A DNA stretch of 64,000 bases from Pseudomonas sp. Root71 (GCF_001429045.1 NZ_LMHY01000025.1:192040-256039), one strand, 5' to 3'. Counted from the stretch's first letter, positions 34,814 to 43,313 are shown. Notes: generated from the letters alone by a model not told the origin. Numbers and translations: made by a program.

Positions 34814-35485
34814 TTACCTCTTGCGTAATACGTAAACTCGCCACATGGCATAGAGCGGCAAAAAGTCCAGTTGTTCCTGGATCCGGAAACCCGCCTGCTC
34901 AAATTCCTTCTCTACGGTAGCGGCCGGTAACACAAACCGGTTTTGGTAACCTTCCTGCCCACGGGTTTTCTCCGAACGCTTGCGTTTCCAGGCCTTGAAG
35001 TTGCCATCGACCCACAGCGAAAGGATCACGCTGTCACGGGAAACCCGCTCGAATTCACGCAAAATAGCCATGCGATGCCCGGCTTCACCGATGTGGTGGA
35101 GCAAGCGCATGCAAAAGATGCTGTCGACGGCGTTGTCCGGCAAGGCGATGTCGAATGCGGATGTGTGCAAGGGTTGTACCCGTTTCACCACATCGGCAGG
35201 TTGCGCCTGGGTTGCGATCTTGAGCATGGACTGCGAGTTATCGGCGCCGATGATCACACGGTTGGATTTTTCCGCCAACAAGGGCCAGAACCGCCCTGCA
35301 CCACAAGGCAAATCAAGGACCAGACCAGGCTCGCCAACCAGGGCCAGCGCCTTGCGCGCCAGTTGTTCGTCACGCCAGTGGGACAATCGACGGCCGAGAC
35401 CTTCCTGGTGTTTGCGCAAATAGCGTTGCGCGTGTTGATCGTCGTACTTTTCCGAGAAATCGAGCTTGATCGGGCCGTCCATCAT
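34814..35485 (-). CDS. Class I SAM-dependent methyltransferase of the ColR-linked operon
   Basis: Soluble methyltransferase of 223 residues. Motif I is VLDLPCGAGRFWPLL, then IIGADNSQSML (acidic end of beta-2), and DSIFCMRLLHHIG as post-motif. It is the first gene of a three-gene operon with inaA and the small exported protein. A match to the ColR consensus lies 68 bases upstream (35553-35568). The substrate is unknown; an envelope or LPS component fits the context. AGGAG precedes the first ATG; a second ATG follows at 35482. Confidence 0.9.
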   Translation of the reverse strand: MMDGPIKLDFSEKYDDQHAQRYLRKHQEGLGRRLSHWRDEQLARKALALVGEPGLVLDLPCGAGRFWPLLAEKSNRVIIGADNSQSMLKIATQAQPADVVKRVQPLHTSAFDIALPDNAVDSIFCMRLLHHIGEAGHRMAILREFERVSRDSVILSLWVDGNFKAWKRKRSEKTRGQEGYQNRFVLPAATVEKEFEQAGFRIQEQLDFLPLYAMWRVYVLRKR

Positions 35486-35552
35486 CAGGTCTCCTGAACT
35501 TCTGATAGCAGCTACCTTAGATTTTGTAGTGTCAGTGACTGGTCATCCATTT

Positions 35553-35568
35553 GTGAAAATATCGTTAT
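35553..35568 (-). promoter_or_regulatory. Candidate ColR box before the methyltransferase-inaA operon
   Basis: Read on the minus strand: ATAACGATATTTTCAC. It matches 14 of 16 positions of the ColR consensus as I remember it (YYNASNNYTTTTTCAC). The operon is a known ColR target in P. putida. Confidence 0.5.
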
Positions 35569-35636
35569 GGGAAACCCTGAAGTATTACAGGGTTTTACGG
35601 AAATGACAGGGTTTGCTGGACGCCTGACTTAACAGA

Positions 35637-36911
35637 TCAAGTTCGGGACAGCTCCACCTGAAAACGGCAGCCACTGGGCTCCATGGTTGTCAGGCTGACG
35701 TTCCAACCCTGGTTTTCACAGATCCGCTGCACCAGTGAAAGCCCCAGGCCCAAGCCTTCCCCGCGCTTTTCAGTGCCCCGAACGAAGGGTTCGAACATCG
35801 CCTCGCGTTTTTCCTCGGGAATGCCCACACCGCTGTCTTCGACCAGAAATCCGGTGCCCGTCAGGCTCAGGCGAATGAAGCCCCGCTCGGTATAGTGCAA
35901 GGCGTTGCGCAGCAAGTTACCCATCACCGCGTGCAGGAACGTCGCATTGTAGCCATTGGCCTCGGGGTTGCCCGGTTCGAAGATCAGCTTCAACCCTTTG
36001 CTTTCAATGGGCTCGCGCCACAGACCGACCAGGCCCTCGGCTACCTGGCCCAGGGACTGCTGCGGCGACATGCTGGCGTCTTCGCGCTGGGCACGGGCGA
36101 GCATCAGGAAGGTTTGCACCAGCTCACGCATTTCTTCACAGGCCCGGGCAATGCGCTCGACCTGGGCGCGACCGCGCTGATCGAGCCCCGGGTTTTCCAG
36201 CAACAACTCGCAGGAACTGGCCAGGATCATCAGGGGCGTACGCAATTCGTGGCTGACGTCGCTGGTGAACAACCGCTCGCGGGTCAGGGCCTGACGCAAG
36301 CGCCCGAGGGTGGCATCGAACGCCACGGCCAGTTCGCCCACTTCGTCGGCGGCATAGTCCGGAGCCAAGGGAGGAGCCAAACCCAGCAGTTGATCGCGAT
36401 GGCGTACCTGGCGGGCCAGCCGCACCACCGGCGCCATGACCTTGCGCGCCAGCACCCAGCCAAGAAACACCGCCAGTGCCAGGCTTAGCACGAATCCCAC
36501 CAGTACCACGGCAAACAGCACCCGTTCACGCTCTTCGAAGTCGCTCTGGTCCTGCAACAGCACGTAACGTCGGCCGTCGACGATTTCGACCATGGCGTGG
36601 TACGACAGGTTTTCACGGAACACTTCGTGGAAACCCGGCTCCAGGTGCCGCAAATCCTTGGGCAACCTGAAATCGCCTGGCCCGTTGCTGAAGTAGAACA
36701 ATTGGTCCGGTTCGGGACGATGACTCCAGTCCGTGACATTGTCCATCAGCAGCAGGCGCTGTAAATCGCCACCCAGACCGGCCGAAATCAGTTTTTCTTC
36801 CACCAGGTGTACGGTCGCCACGATGCCCATGGCAAAGGCGCCCGCCACCAGTGCGCTCATCAGCGCAAAGGCAATGATGATGCGTTGGGCAAGGCTCTGC
36901 TTAAACTCCAT
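35637..36911 (-). CDS. colS: Membrane sensor histidine kinase ColS
   Basis: Inner-membrane kinase of 424 residues: helix (about 10-32), periplasmic loop (33-130), helix (131-153), HAMP, HisKA with phospho-acceptor His in SDVSHELRTPLMIL, and HATPase with N box (GNLLRNALHYT), VEDSGVGIPEE and GEGLGLGLSL. The loop keeps the metal-sensing residues reported for P. putida ColS: E38, E96 and the ExxE pair E126/E129, counted from the ATG at 36911. That start overlaps the end of colR by 11 bases. ColS responds to excess zinc, iron or manganese and supports membrane integrity. Confidence 0.95.
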   Translation of the reverse strand: MEFKQSLAQRIIIAFALMSALVAGAFAMGIVATVHLVEEKLISAGLGGDLQRLLLMDNVTDWSHRPEPDQLFYFSNGPGDFRLPKDLRHLEPGFHEVFRENLSYHAMVEIVDGRRYVLLQDQSDFEERERVLFAVVLVGFVLSLALAVFLGWVLARKVMAPVVRLARQVRHRDQLLGLAPPLAPDYAADEVGELAVAFDATLGRLRQALTRERLFTSDVSHELRTPLMILASSCELLLENPGLDQRGRAQVERIARACEEMRELVQTFLMLARAQREDASMSPQQSLGQVAEGLVGLWREPIESKGLKLIFEPGNPEANGYNATFLHAVMGNLLRNALHYTERGFIRLSLTGTGFLVEDSGVGIPEEKREAMFEPFVRGTEKRGEGLGLGLSLVQRICENQGWNVSLTTMEPSGCRFQVELSRT

Positions 36912-37584
36912 CACGGCCCTCGGCCAGGCGATACCCCACACCGTGCACGGTTTGCAGCAATGGCTTGGCGAACGGCTTGTCGATCACCTGGCGCAGTTGG
37001 TGGACATGACTGCGCAGGCTGTCGCTGTCCGGGCAGTCGTCGCCCCAGAGCGCTTCTTCAAGAATTTCACGACGCAACACATGAGGGCTTTTCTGCATCA
37101 ACACGGCCAGCAACTTCAGCCCGACCGGGTTGAGTTTCAGCAACCGGCCTTCGCGAGTGACTTCCAGGGTGTCGAGGTCGTAGCTCAGGTCGCCGACCTG
37201 CAAGGTCCGCCGCCCGCCGCCCTGGGTTCGGCGCATGACCGCCTCGATACGCGCTGCCAGTTCCGACAGGGCGAACGGTTTGATCAGGTAGTCATCGGCA
37301 CCCGACTTGAAGCCTTGCAGACGGTCATCCAGCTGATCGCGGGCAGTGAGCATGATCACCGGTGTTTCGCGGCGGGCATCCTCGCGCAGGCGCTTGCACA
37401 GGGTGTAGCCATCGATGCCGGGCAGCATGATATCGAGTACGATCAAATCGTAGTGCTCGGTGGCCGCCAGATGCAGGCCCGACAGACCATCCTGAGCGCA
37501 ATCCACGGTATAGCCTTTGAGCCCCAGGTAATCGGCCAGGTTGGCCAGGATATCGCGGTTGTCTTCAACCAATAGAATTCGCAT
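36901..37584 (-). CDS. colR: Response regulator ColR (OmpR family)
   Basis: DNA-binding response regulator of 227 residues. The receiver has VEDNRDIL at the acidic pocket, phospho-Asp in DLIVLDIMLPGIDG, conserved Thr in IMLTARD and Lys in SGADDYLIKPF. The C-terminal winged helix (about 130-225) has the OmpR-type ending QLRQVIDKPFAKPLLQTVHGVGYRL. I chose the ATG at 37584 (MRILLVEDNRDI). colR precedes colS on the same strand and is divergent from the PAP2 gene, whose upstream region holds a ColR-like box. Confidence 0.95.
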   Translation of the reverse strand: MRILLVEDNRDILANLADYLGLKGYTVDCAQDGLSGLHLAATEHYDLIVLDIMLPGIDGYTLCKRLREDARRETPVIMLTARDQLDDRLQGFKSGADDYLIKPFALSELAARIEAVMRRTQGGGRRTLQVGDLSYDLDTLEVTREGRLLKLNPVGLKLLAVLMQKSPHVLRREILEEALWGDDCPDSDSLRSHVHQLRQVIDKPFAKPLLQTVHGVGYRLAEGRDGV

Positions 37585-37700
37585 GGGTATCTCTCCGTCC
37601 ACAGTAACGGCCGTCGTGGCCCGCGCAGCTTAAGGCGAAGTTCAGCTCACGGCTAGGACTGAGTGAAGCGCAAAAGCGTGGAAATTGACCGACTACAGCC

Positions 37701-37716
37701 TTAACAAGTTTTTCAC
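37701..37716 (+). promoter_or_regulatory. Candidate ColR box before the PAP2 phosphatase gene
   Basis: TTAACAAGTTTTTCAC matches 15 of 16 positions of the ColR consensus as I remember it (YYNASNNYTTTTTCAC). It lies 86 bases upstream of the PAP2 start, in the 218-base gap shared with colR. Confidence 0.6.
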
Positions 37717-37802
37717 CCGCGATTCACACACTGGCGACAGAATCGGGTTCAAACTCCGCGCGGCTGCGCATTTGAGAACATTTCACTGATCAAGGAACTA
37801 GC

Positions 37803-38546
37803 ATGGTTTCGACCCTTGCCCGCCCTACCCCTCGTCCGCTCAATTTCCGGGTGTGCCTTGGAGTCCCCGCCGTAGCAGCGATCATTCTGGTATTGCTCGA
37901 ATTGACCAGTCTGGACATGGACCTGGCCAAACTGTTTTACGACCCGGTAGCCGGGCAATTCATTGGCCGCCACAGTTACTTTCTCGAGGACATCCTCCAC
38001 GATCGCGCCAAGCAACTGGTCATCGCCTTCTCGGTGTTTGCCATCTTCGGCTACATCGCGTCGTTCTTCATGGCCAGGCTCAAACCGTTCAAGCGGGAAC
38101 TGGGTTGCCTGGTGCTGTCCCTGGGCCTGGCGACTTCGTTTGTCACGCCCATGAAAGCGGTGACCGCGGTGCAATGCCCATGGAGCCTCGAGCAATTCGG
38201 CGGTCACGAGACCTACAGCGAACTGTTGAGCCCTCGCCCGCACACCGAAAAACCGGGGCGTTGCTGGCCCGGCGGCCATGCGGCCACCGGCTTCACCCTG
38301 TTTGCCCTGTTTTTCGTACTGCGTGACCGTCGCCCGCGCATGGCTCGCGCAGCGTTTGTCTTCGCCTTCGCCCTCGGCTCGGTGTTCTCCATCGGGCGAA
38401 TGATGCAGGGCGCACACTTCTTCTCGCACAACGTGTGGACGGCGGTGTTCTGCTGGCTGATCTGTTTGGGGTCGTATTACTACGTTCTGTACCGACCGGC
38501 GTTGAAGGCTGAACGCGGGACCACTGCAGAACCTGTCGGCGCCTGA
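37803..38546 (+). CDS. PAP2-family membrane phosphatase (LpxE/LpxT-like)
   Basis: Inner-membrane protein of 247 residues with about five hydrophobic segments. The PAP2 motifs are variant: motif 2 is RCWPGGHAATGF (PGGH), and motif 3 is GRMMQGAHFFSHNVW. That keeps Arg and the nucleophile-side His but has His where the usual Asp stands. This form occurs in phosphatases and phosphotransferases acting on lipid A or undecaprenyl phosphates. Divergent from colR with a good ColR box, so it is probably part of the ColRS envelope-stress response. Confidence 0.87.
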   Translation: MVSTLARPTPRPLNFRVCLGVPAVAAIILVLLELTSLDMDLAKLFYDPVAGQFIGRHSYFLEDILHDRAKQLVIAFSVFAIFGYIASFFMARLKPFKRELGCLVLSLGLATSFVTPMKAVTAVQCPWSLEQFGGHETYSELLSPRPHTEKPGRCWPGGHAATGFTLFALFFVLRDRRPRMARAAFVFAFALGSVFSIGRMMQGAHFFSHNVWTAVFCWLICLGSYYYVLYRPALKAERGTTAEPVGA

Positions 38547-38553
38547 TCTGACG

Positions 38554-38687
38554 TCATCGCGGGCAAGCCACGCTCCCACAGGATTTATGCAGTTCCTTGT
38601 GGGAGCGGGCTTGCTCGCGAAAGCGGAATGTCATTCAGCATCTATGTCGACTGACACACTGCCTTCGCGAGCAAGCCCGCTCCCACA
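38554..38687. repeat. Cluster of three second-family REP-like units
   Basis: Units at about 38554-38580, 38598-38620 (TGTGGGAGCGGGCTTGCTCG) and 38664-38687 (TTCGCGAGCAAGCCCGCTCC) alternate in orientation. They fill the gap between the convergent PAP2 gene and groEL. Confidence 0.9.
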
Positions 38688-38726
38688 ATGGATCGATGTG
38701 AACATTGAAATCCGGGCAATAAAAAA

Positions 38727-38756
38727 CCCCGCCGGCTTTCGCAGGCGGGGTTTTTT
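38727..38756 (-). terminator. Terminator of groESL (bidirectional)
   Basis: CCCCGCC, ten bases, GGCGGGG with A6 on one side and T6 on the other. It lies 27 bases past the groEL stop at 38777 and can also stop plus-strand readthrough from the REP cluster. Confidence 0.93.
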
Positions 38757-38776
38757 CGTACAGGGGTAAGGCTGGC

Positions 38777-40423
38777 TTACATCATGCCGCCCATGCCGCC
38801 CATACCACCCATGTCTGGCATACCGCCACCAGCACCGCCGTCTTTCTTCGGTGCATCAGCAACAGCAGCTTCGGTGGTCAGGATCAGACCGCCGATCGAC
38901 GATGCAGCTTGCAGAGCCGAACGGGTAACCTTGGTTGGGTCCAGGATGCCCATTTCGATCATGTCGCCGTATTCGCCAGTCGCAGCGTTGTAACCGAAGT
39001 TACCTTTGCCGTTCTTGACTTCGTTGACCACAACGCTTGGCTCGTCACCGCTGTTGGCAGCGATCTGACGCAGCGGTGCTTCAACGGCACGGCGCAGAAC
39101 AGCGATACCTACGTCCTGATCAGCGTTGTCGCCTTTCAGATCGTTCAGGGTTTGCAGAGCGCGGATCAGCGCAACGCCACCGCCAGGTACCACGCCTTCT
39201 TCAACGGCTGCACGGGTAGCGTGCAGGGCGTCTTCAACGCGGGCTTTCTTCTCTTTCATTTCGACTTCGGAACCAGCGCCAACCTTAATCACTGCAACGC
39301 CGCCGGACAGCTTGGCCAGACGCTCTTGCAGTTTTTCACGGTCGTAGTCCGAGGAGGTTTCGGCAACCTGGGCACGGATCTGAGCAATGCGGGACTCGAT
39401 GTCGCCCGCTACACCAGCACCGTCAACGATGATGGTGTTTTCCTTGGAGATGGTCACGCGCTTGGCGCTGCCCAGGTTTTCCAGGGTGGCTGCTTCCAGG
39501 CTCAGGCCGATCTCTTCGGAGATAACGGTACCGCCGGTCAGAACGGCGATGTCCTGCAGCATGGCCTTGCGGCGGTCGCCGAAGCCTGGAGCCTTGACGG
39601 CTGCGACTTTAACGATGCCACGCATGTTGTTCACGACCAGAGTCGCCAGGGCTTCGCCTTCAACGTCTTCGGAAACGATCAGCAGTGGACGACCGGCTTT
39701 GGCAACGGCTTCCAGCACTGGCAGCATTTCGCGGATGTTCGAGATTTTTTTGTCGACCAGCAGAACCAGCGGGTTGTCCAGCTCGGCAACCATGGTTTCC
39801 GGCTTGTTGACGAAGTACGGGGACAGGTAGCCACGGTCGAACTGCATGCCTTCTACAACCGACAGTTCGTTTTCCAGGCCAGTGCCTTCTTCAACGGTGA
39901 TCACGCCTTCTTTACCGACTTTTTCCATGGCTTCGGCAATGATGTCGCCGATGGAGTTGTCGGAGTTGGCCGAGATGGTGCCAACCTGAGCGATTGCCTT
40001 GGTGTCAGCGCATGGCTTGGACAGGTTTTTCAGCTCTTTGACGATGGCGATGGTCGCCTTGTCGATGCCGCGCTTCAGATCCATCGGGTTCATGCCGGCA
40101 GCGACGGCTTTCAGGCCTTCGTTGACGATCGACTGAGCCAGAACGGTAGCGGTGGTAGTACCGTCACCAGCGTCATCGTTCGCACGGGAGGCAACGTCTT
40201 TGACCAGCTGCGCGCCCATGTTTTCGAAACGGTCTTCGAGTTCGATTTCTTTGGCGACGGAAACGCCGTCCTTGGTGATGGTCGGAGCGCCGAAGCTCTT
40301 CTCGATGATCACGTTACGGCCTTTCGGGCCCAGGGTCGCTTTTACCGCGTCAGCCAGGACGTTAACGCCTTTGAGCATTTTCTTGCGGGCGGAATCGCCA
40401 AACAGAACTTCTTTAGCAGCCAT
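38777..40423 (-). CDS. groEL: Chaperonin GroEL (Hsp60)
   Basis: Cytoplasmic 60-kDa chaperonin of 548 residues that folds proteins in a double-ring cavity with GroES. The N-terminus MAAKEVLFGDSARKKMLKGV, the ATP site VKATLGPKGRNV and GDGTTTATVLA, and the C-terminal GGMGGMGGMM tail are all standard. It follows groES by 49 bases on the same strand. Ends before a strong terminator. Full length with no odd residues noticed. Confidence 0.99.
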   Translation of the reverse strand: MAAKEVLFGDSARKKMLKGVNVLADAVKATLGPKGRNVIIEKSFGAPTITKDGVSVAKEIELEDRFENMGAQLVKDVASRANDDAGDGTTTATVLAQSIVNEGLKAVAAGMNPMDLKRGIDKATIAIVKELKNLSKPCADTKAIAQVGTISANSDNSIGDIIAEAMEKVGKEGVITVEEGTGLENELSVVEGMQFDRGYLSPYFVNKPETMVAELDNPLVLLVDKKISNIREMLPVLEAVAKAGRPLLIVSEDVEGEALATLVVNNMRGIVKVAAVKAPGFGDRRKAMLQDIAVLTGGTVISEEIGLSLEAATLENLGSAKRVTISKENTIIVDGAGVAGDIESRIAQIRAQVAETSSDYDREKLQERLAKLSGGVAVIKVGAGSEVEMKEKKARVEDALHATRAAVEEGVVPGGGVALIRALQTLNDLKGDNADQDVGIAVLRRAVEAPLRQIAANSGDEPSVVVNEVKNGKGNFGYNAATGEYGDMIEMGILDPTKVTRSALQAASSIGGLILTTEAAVADAPKKDGGAGGGMPDMGGMGGMGGMM

Positions 40424-40472
40424 GATCGATATTCCTTAAATACTTTGAAGTAGCGGGAAAATGAGCGGGTAA

Positions 40473-40766
40473 TCAGCCTTCGATAACAGCGAGGATTTCG
40501 TTCTCGCTCATTACCAGCAGGTCTTCGCCGTCGATTTTCACAGTGTTGCTGCCGGAGTAAGGACCGAACACAACCTTGTCGCCCACTTTCACGGACAGTG
40601 CACGCACTTCACCGCTTTCCAGTGCTTTGCCTGGGCCTACAGCGAGGATTTCGCCGCTGTTGGCTTTTTCAGCAGCCGAACCTGGCAGGACGATACCGCC
40701 AGCGGTTTTCTTTTCTTCTTCGCTGCGACGGATGACGACGCGGTCATGCAGAGGACGAAGCTTCAT
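40473..40766 (-). CDS. groES: Co-chaperonin GroES (Hsp10)
   Basis: Lid protein of the GroEL cavity, 97 residues. It starts MKLRPLHDRVVIRRSEEEKK, with the mobile loop near TAGGIVLPGSAAEK and the end LVMSENEILAVIEG. AGGAG precedes the ATG. First gene of the groESL operon, with a long leader carrying two perfect hairpins and a sigma-32-like promoter. Confidence 0.99.
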   Translation of the reverse strand: MKLRPLHDRVVIRRSEEEKKTAGGIVLPGSAAEKANSGEILAVGPGKALESGEVRALSVKVGDKVVFGPYSGSNTVKIDGEDLLVMSENEILAVIEG

Positions 40767-40843
40767 TGTCGATCTCTCCTAATTGTGGTTTTCATCGGCC
40801 GGTGTAGTCCCGGCGGGTTTAACAAAGTCCGGCGGCGCCGGGT

Positions 40844-40891
40844 GCGGTTCGTCAAGCGAACCGCGGAAGTCTGTCTGGCGTGATCGCCAGA
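40844..40891 (-). promoter_or_regulatory. Two perfect hairpins in the groES leader
   Basis: GCGGTTCG/CGAACCGC (40844-40864, 8 bp) and TCTGGCG/CGCCAGA (40874-40891, 7 bp). They lie between the candidate promoter and groES and could affect mRNA stability or translation. Confidence 0.5.
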
Positions 40892-40909
40892 AACCTTGCG
40901 GTGACCGTT

Positions 40910-40937
40910 ACATAAGGGCGCATAAGCTTATTACAAG
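40910..40937 (-). promoter_or_regulatory. Candidate heat-shock (sigma-32) promoter of groESL
   Basis: On the minus strand CTTGTAA (40937-40931) and CCCTTATGT (40918-40910) are 12 bases apart, resembling the sigma-32 form CTTGAAA / CCCCATNT. The leader would be about 140 bases. Confidence 0.45.
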
Positions 40938-40978
40938 GGCGGAGTTCGAAAAATTTTCTGTTCGCTGCCCCGCAAACG

Positions 40979-41004
40979 GACACGGCACCCGCAGGTGCCG
41001 TGTC
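40979..41004 (-). terminator. Perfect 11-bp hairpin after fxsA
   Basis: GACACGGCACC, loop CGCA, GGTGCCGTGTC, ten bases beyond the fxsA stop. No T-run follows on the minus strand, so the stem may protect the mRNA end. Confidence 0.55.
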
Positions 41005-41014
41005 GATGTGCGTA

Positions 41015-41491
41015 TTACTTGGTATCGCGGTGTTCGAACTCGCCTTCGATCACGTTGGGCTCACGGCCCAGCGGTTCGCGAGGCACCGGGCCGCCACGGG
41101 CCTGGAGATCGTCGGCGAACGCTCGCTGACGCAGCGCCTGCTCTTCGGCGCGCTGGCGCATTTTATTGGCCAGCAGGCGACGGCTGAACGGCAACAGCAT
41201 GAAAAGGCCGATCACATCGCTGATGAAACCCGGAAGAATCAGCAGGCCACCGGCCAATGCCAGCATCAGGCCTTCGAGCATGGTCTGGGCCGGCAGTTCG
41301 CCGCGGCTCAGGCTTTCACGGGCACGCAGGGCCGTAGCCAGGCCGGCGATGCGCAGCACAAACACGCCGAACATCGAGCCGAGAATGATCAGCAGCAGGG
41401 CCGGGAAAAACCCGATGGACCCTGCCACCTTGACGAATACGAACAGCTCCAACACCGGGAACAGCAGAAAGAGCAACAAAAAAGGGCGCAT
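41015..41491 (-). CDS. fxsA: FxsA-family inner-membrane protein
   Basis: Membrane protein of 158 residues. MRPFLLLFLLFPVLELFVFV opens the first helix, and further helices are near residues 22-45 and 60-85; the C-terminus is basic and hydrophilic. FxsA in E. coli suppresses phage exclusion by the F plasmid when overproduced; its normal role is unclear. I chose the ATG at 41491, where family similarity starts; the open frame runs 13 codons further upstream. It sits beside groESL as in P. aeruginosa. Confidence 0.88.
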   Translation of the reverse strand: MRPFLLLFLLFPVLELFVFVKVAGSIGFFPALLLIILGSMFGVFVLRIAGLATALRARESLSRGELPAQTMLEGLMLALAGGLLILPGFISDVIGLFMLLPFSRRLLANKMRQRAEEQALRQRAFADDLQARGGPVPREPLGREPNVIEGEFEHRDTK

Positions 41492-41557
41492 CAAATGGTT
41501 CCTCAACGCAAGAATGCCTTGCCAGTTCACCTTAGATGACGTCGCCGTTTCGTGAAT

Positions 41558-42289
41558 TCAAGCGTCGGCCACTTCATTTTTCGGCCAATGATCGGCGTGG
41601 GCCAGAGAAACCAAGGCTTCGCGAACTTGTGTCGGCGTATTACAAGACGCTTGAAACGGCAACCAGTACAGACTTTGACCGATACGCAGGTGCATGCCTT
41701 CGGTATCGATACCGACCATTTGCGCCGGCACGTTTTTCGGCAGCCCGGCCAGATCGACGTAATGGGCGATGGCCTTGGCGTGATCGGCGTTCATGTGCTC
41801 GACCATGCTCACTTCGGCCTTGCCGGCGAACGGGTTGGCCAGGGTCAGTTCGTTGACCCAATGAATCGCGCCAAAACCGCCGATGTATCGGTGGCGTACA
41901 GGCTCGAGCACCCAGAAATCGAAATCGTGGGCCTTGTGATAACCCTGCGACTCCGGGAAGTAGCGGTAGTAACGCTCGGAAGCAGCCTCGATGGCGGCTT
42001 CGTCTTCGAGTTGATGCGCCTCGGCCAGGTAAGTCAGTCGACCAACGGCCTGGACATCTTCGGCGCCACGTTCGCCGACAAAGAGCGAGCATTTCCGATC
42101 TTTTTGCAGGTTATGCGTGTGCTGGGCGATACGGCTGATCAGGATCAGCGGCCGGCCCTGCTCGTCCAGGCAGTAAGGAACCACGGAGCCAAACGGAAAA
42201 CCGGGCATCGATTTGGAGTGCGTCGAGAGCACCCCACGGTATTCCTTGAGGAGCAATTCTCGTGCATGCTTAGCCGCTTCAACGCTCAA
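41558..42289 (-). CDS. HugZ-like haem-utilisation / PNPOx-fold protein, TTG start
   Basis: Cytoplasmic protein of 243 residues. The N-terminal split-barrel domain of the pyridoxamine-phosphate-oxidase type (GFPFGSVVPYCLDEQGRPLI) is followed by a DUF2470 domain (VEHMNADHAKAIAHYV). HugZ-type proteins bind or degrade haem, and other members bind flavin. The start is TTG at 42289, well supported by AAGGAG seven bases upstream. It is divergent from an SDR gene. Which cofactor it uses cannot be seen. Confidence 0.87.
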   Translation of the reverse strand: MSVEAAKHARELLLKEYRGVLSTHSKSMPGFPFGSVVPYCLDEQGRPLILISRIAQHTHNLQKDRKCSLFVGERGAEDVQAVGRLTYLAEAHQLEDEAAIEAASERYYRYFPESQGYHKAHDFDFWVLEPVRHRYIGGFGAIHWVNELTLANPFAGKAEVSMVEHMNADHAKAIAHYVDLAGLPKNVPAQMVGIDTEGMHLRIGQSLYWLPFQASCNTPTQVREALVSLAHADHWPKNEVADA

Positions 42290-42452
42290 TTTATGACTCC
42301 TTAAATAGAATCCGTCAGAAAAACGGACGAGCTGCTAGTGAAAGTCCCAGCACGCCATCGGGGCAGTTCTCATGTGCAGCCGGGCCACGTCAGGCGCAGA
42401 TCGAGAGGCTCTCTACAAGGAAAACACTCAGACCTGCTACCGGGGCATGCGA

Positions 42453-43211
42453 ATGCAACTCACTGACAAAGTAATCATTATCACTGGCGGTTGCCAGGGT
42501 TTAGGCCGCTCCATGGCCGAGTATTTCGCAGGCCTGGGCGCGAAACTCGCGCTGGTGGACCTGAACCAGGAAAAACTCGACGACGCGGTCACCGCCTGCA
42601 AGGCCCAGGGTGTCGAGGCCCGCGCCTACCTGTGCAACGTGGCCAACGAAGAGCAAGTGACCCACATGGTTGCCCGGGTCGCTGAAGACTTTGGCGCGAT
42701 CCATGGCTTGATCAACAACGCCGGGATCCTGCGCGACGGCCTGTTGCTCAAGGTCAAGGATGGCGAAATGACCAAGATGAGCCTGGCCCAGTGGCAGGCC
42801 GTCATCGACGTCAACCTGACCGGCGTGTTTCTGTGCACCCGTGAAGTCGCGGCGAAAATGGTCGAGCTGAACAACAGCGGCGCGATCATCAATATCTCGT
42901 CGATTTCCCGCGCCGGCAACGTCGGTCAGACCAACTACTCCGCCGCCAAGGCCGGTGTCGCTGCGGCAACCGTGACCTGGGCCAAGGAACTGGCACGCTA
43001 CGGAATTCGCGTCGCCGGCATTGCACCGGGCTTCATCGAAACCGAAATGACCCTGGGCATGAAGCCTGAAGCGCTGGAGAAGATGACTGCCGGGATCCCG
43101 CTCAAACGCATGGGCAAGCCTGAAGAAATCGCCCATTCGGCGGCCTACATCTTCGAGAACGACTATTACACCGGTCGGATCCTGGAGATGGATGGTGGGT
43201 TGCGGATCTAA
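42453..43211 (+). CDS. Short-chain dehydrogenase/reductase (FabG-like)
   Basis: Classical SDR of 252 residues. Cofactor motif TGGCQGLGRSMAEYF, NNAG at INNAGILRDG, catalytic Ser in NISSISRAG and YSAAK (YxxxK). The end (PGFIETEMT, then GRILEMDGGLRI) is FabG-like. The ATG at 42453 has GGGG six bases upstream; two earlier frames lack a better site. Substrate unknown; it may reduce a 3-oxoacyl compound. Divergent from the HugZ-like gene, and last gene of the block shared with PA4363-PA4389. Confidence 0.88.
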   Translation: MQLTDKVIIITGGCQGLGRSMAEYFAGLGAKLALVDLNQEKLDDAVTACKAQGVEARAYLCNVANEEQVTHMVARVAEDFGAIHGLINNAGILRDGLLLKVKDGEMTKMSLAQWQAVIDVNLTGVFLCTREVAAKMVELNNSGAIINISSISRAGNVGQTNYSAAKAGVAAATVTWAKELARYGIRVAGIAPGFIETEMTLGMKPEALEKMTAGIPLKRMGKPEEIAHSAAYIFENDYYTGRILEMDGGLRI

Positions 43212-43217
43212 AGCAAG

Positions 43218-43298
43218 ATCAAAAGATCGCAGCCTGCGGCAGCTCCTACATGGGACTGATGTTCACCCTGTAGGAGCTGCCGCAGGCTGCGATCTTTC
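43218..43298. repeat. REP-like inverted pair at the junction of two syntenic blocks
   Basis: Here the units are turned the other way round: GATCGCAGCCTGCGGCAGCT first, then AGCTGCCGCAGGCTGCGATC. The pair lies between convergent genes at the point where gene order jumps from the PA4389-like to the PA3481-like block. Confidence 0.92.
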
Positions 43299-43313
43299 AA
43301 CAGGCGACCGGAA

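Noticed and set aside
38554..38687. Possible CRISPR array from regularly recurring units
   Set aside because: Units alternate in orientation, differ in spacing and also occur at many other sites; they are REP-like elements, not direct repeats with spacers.
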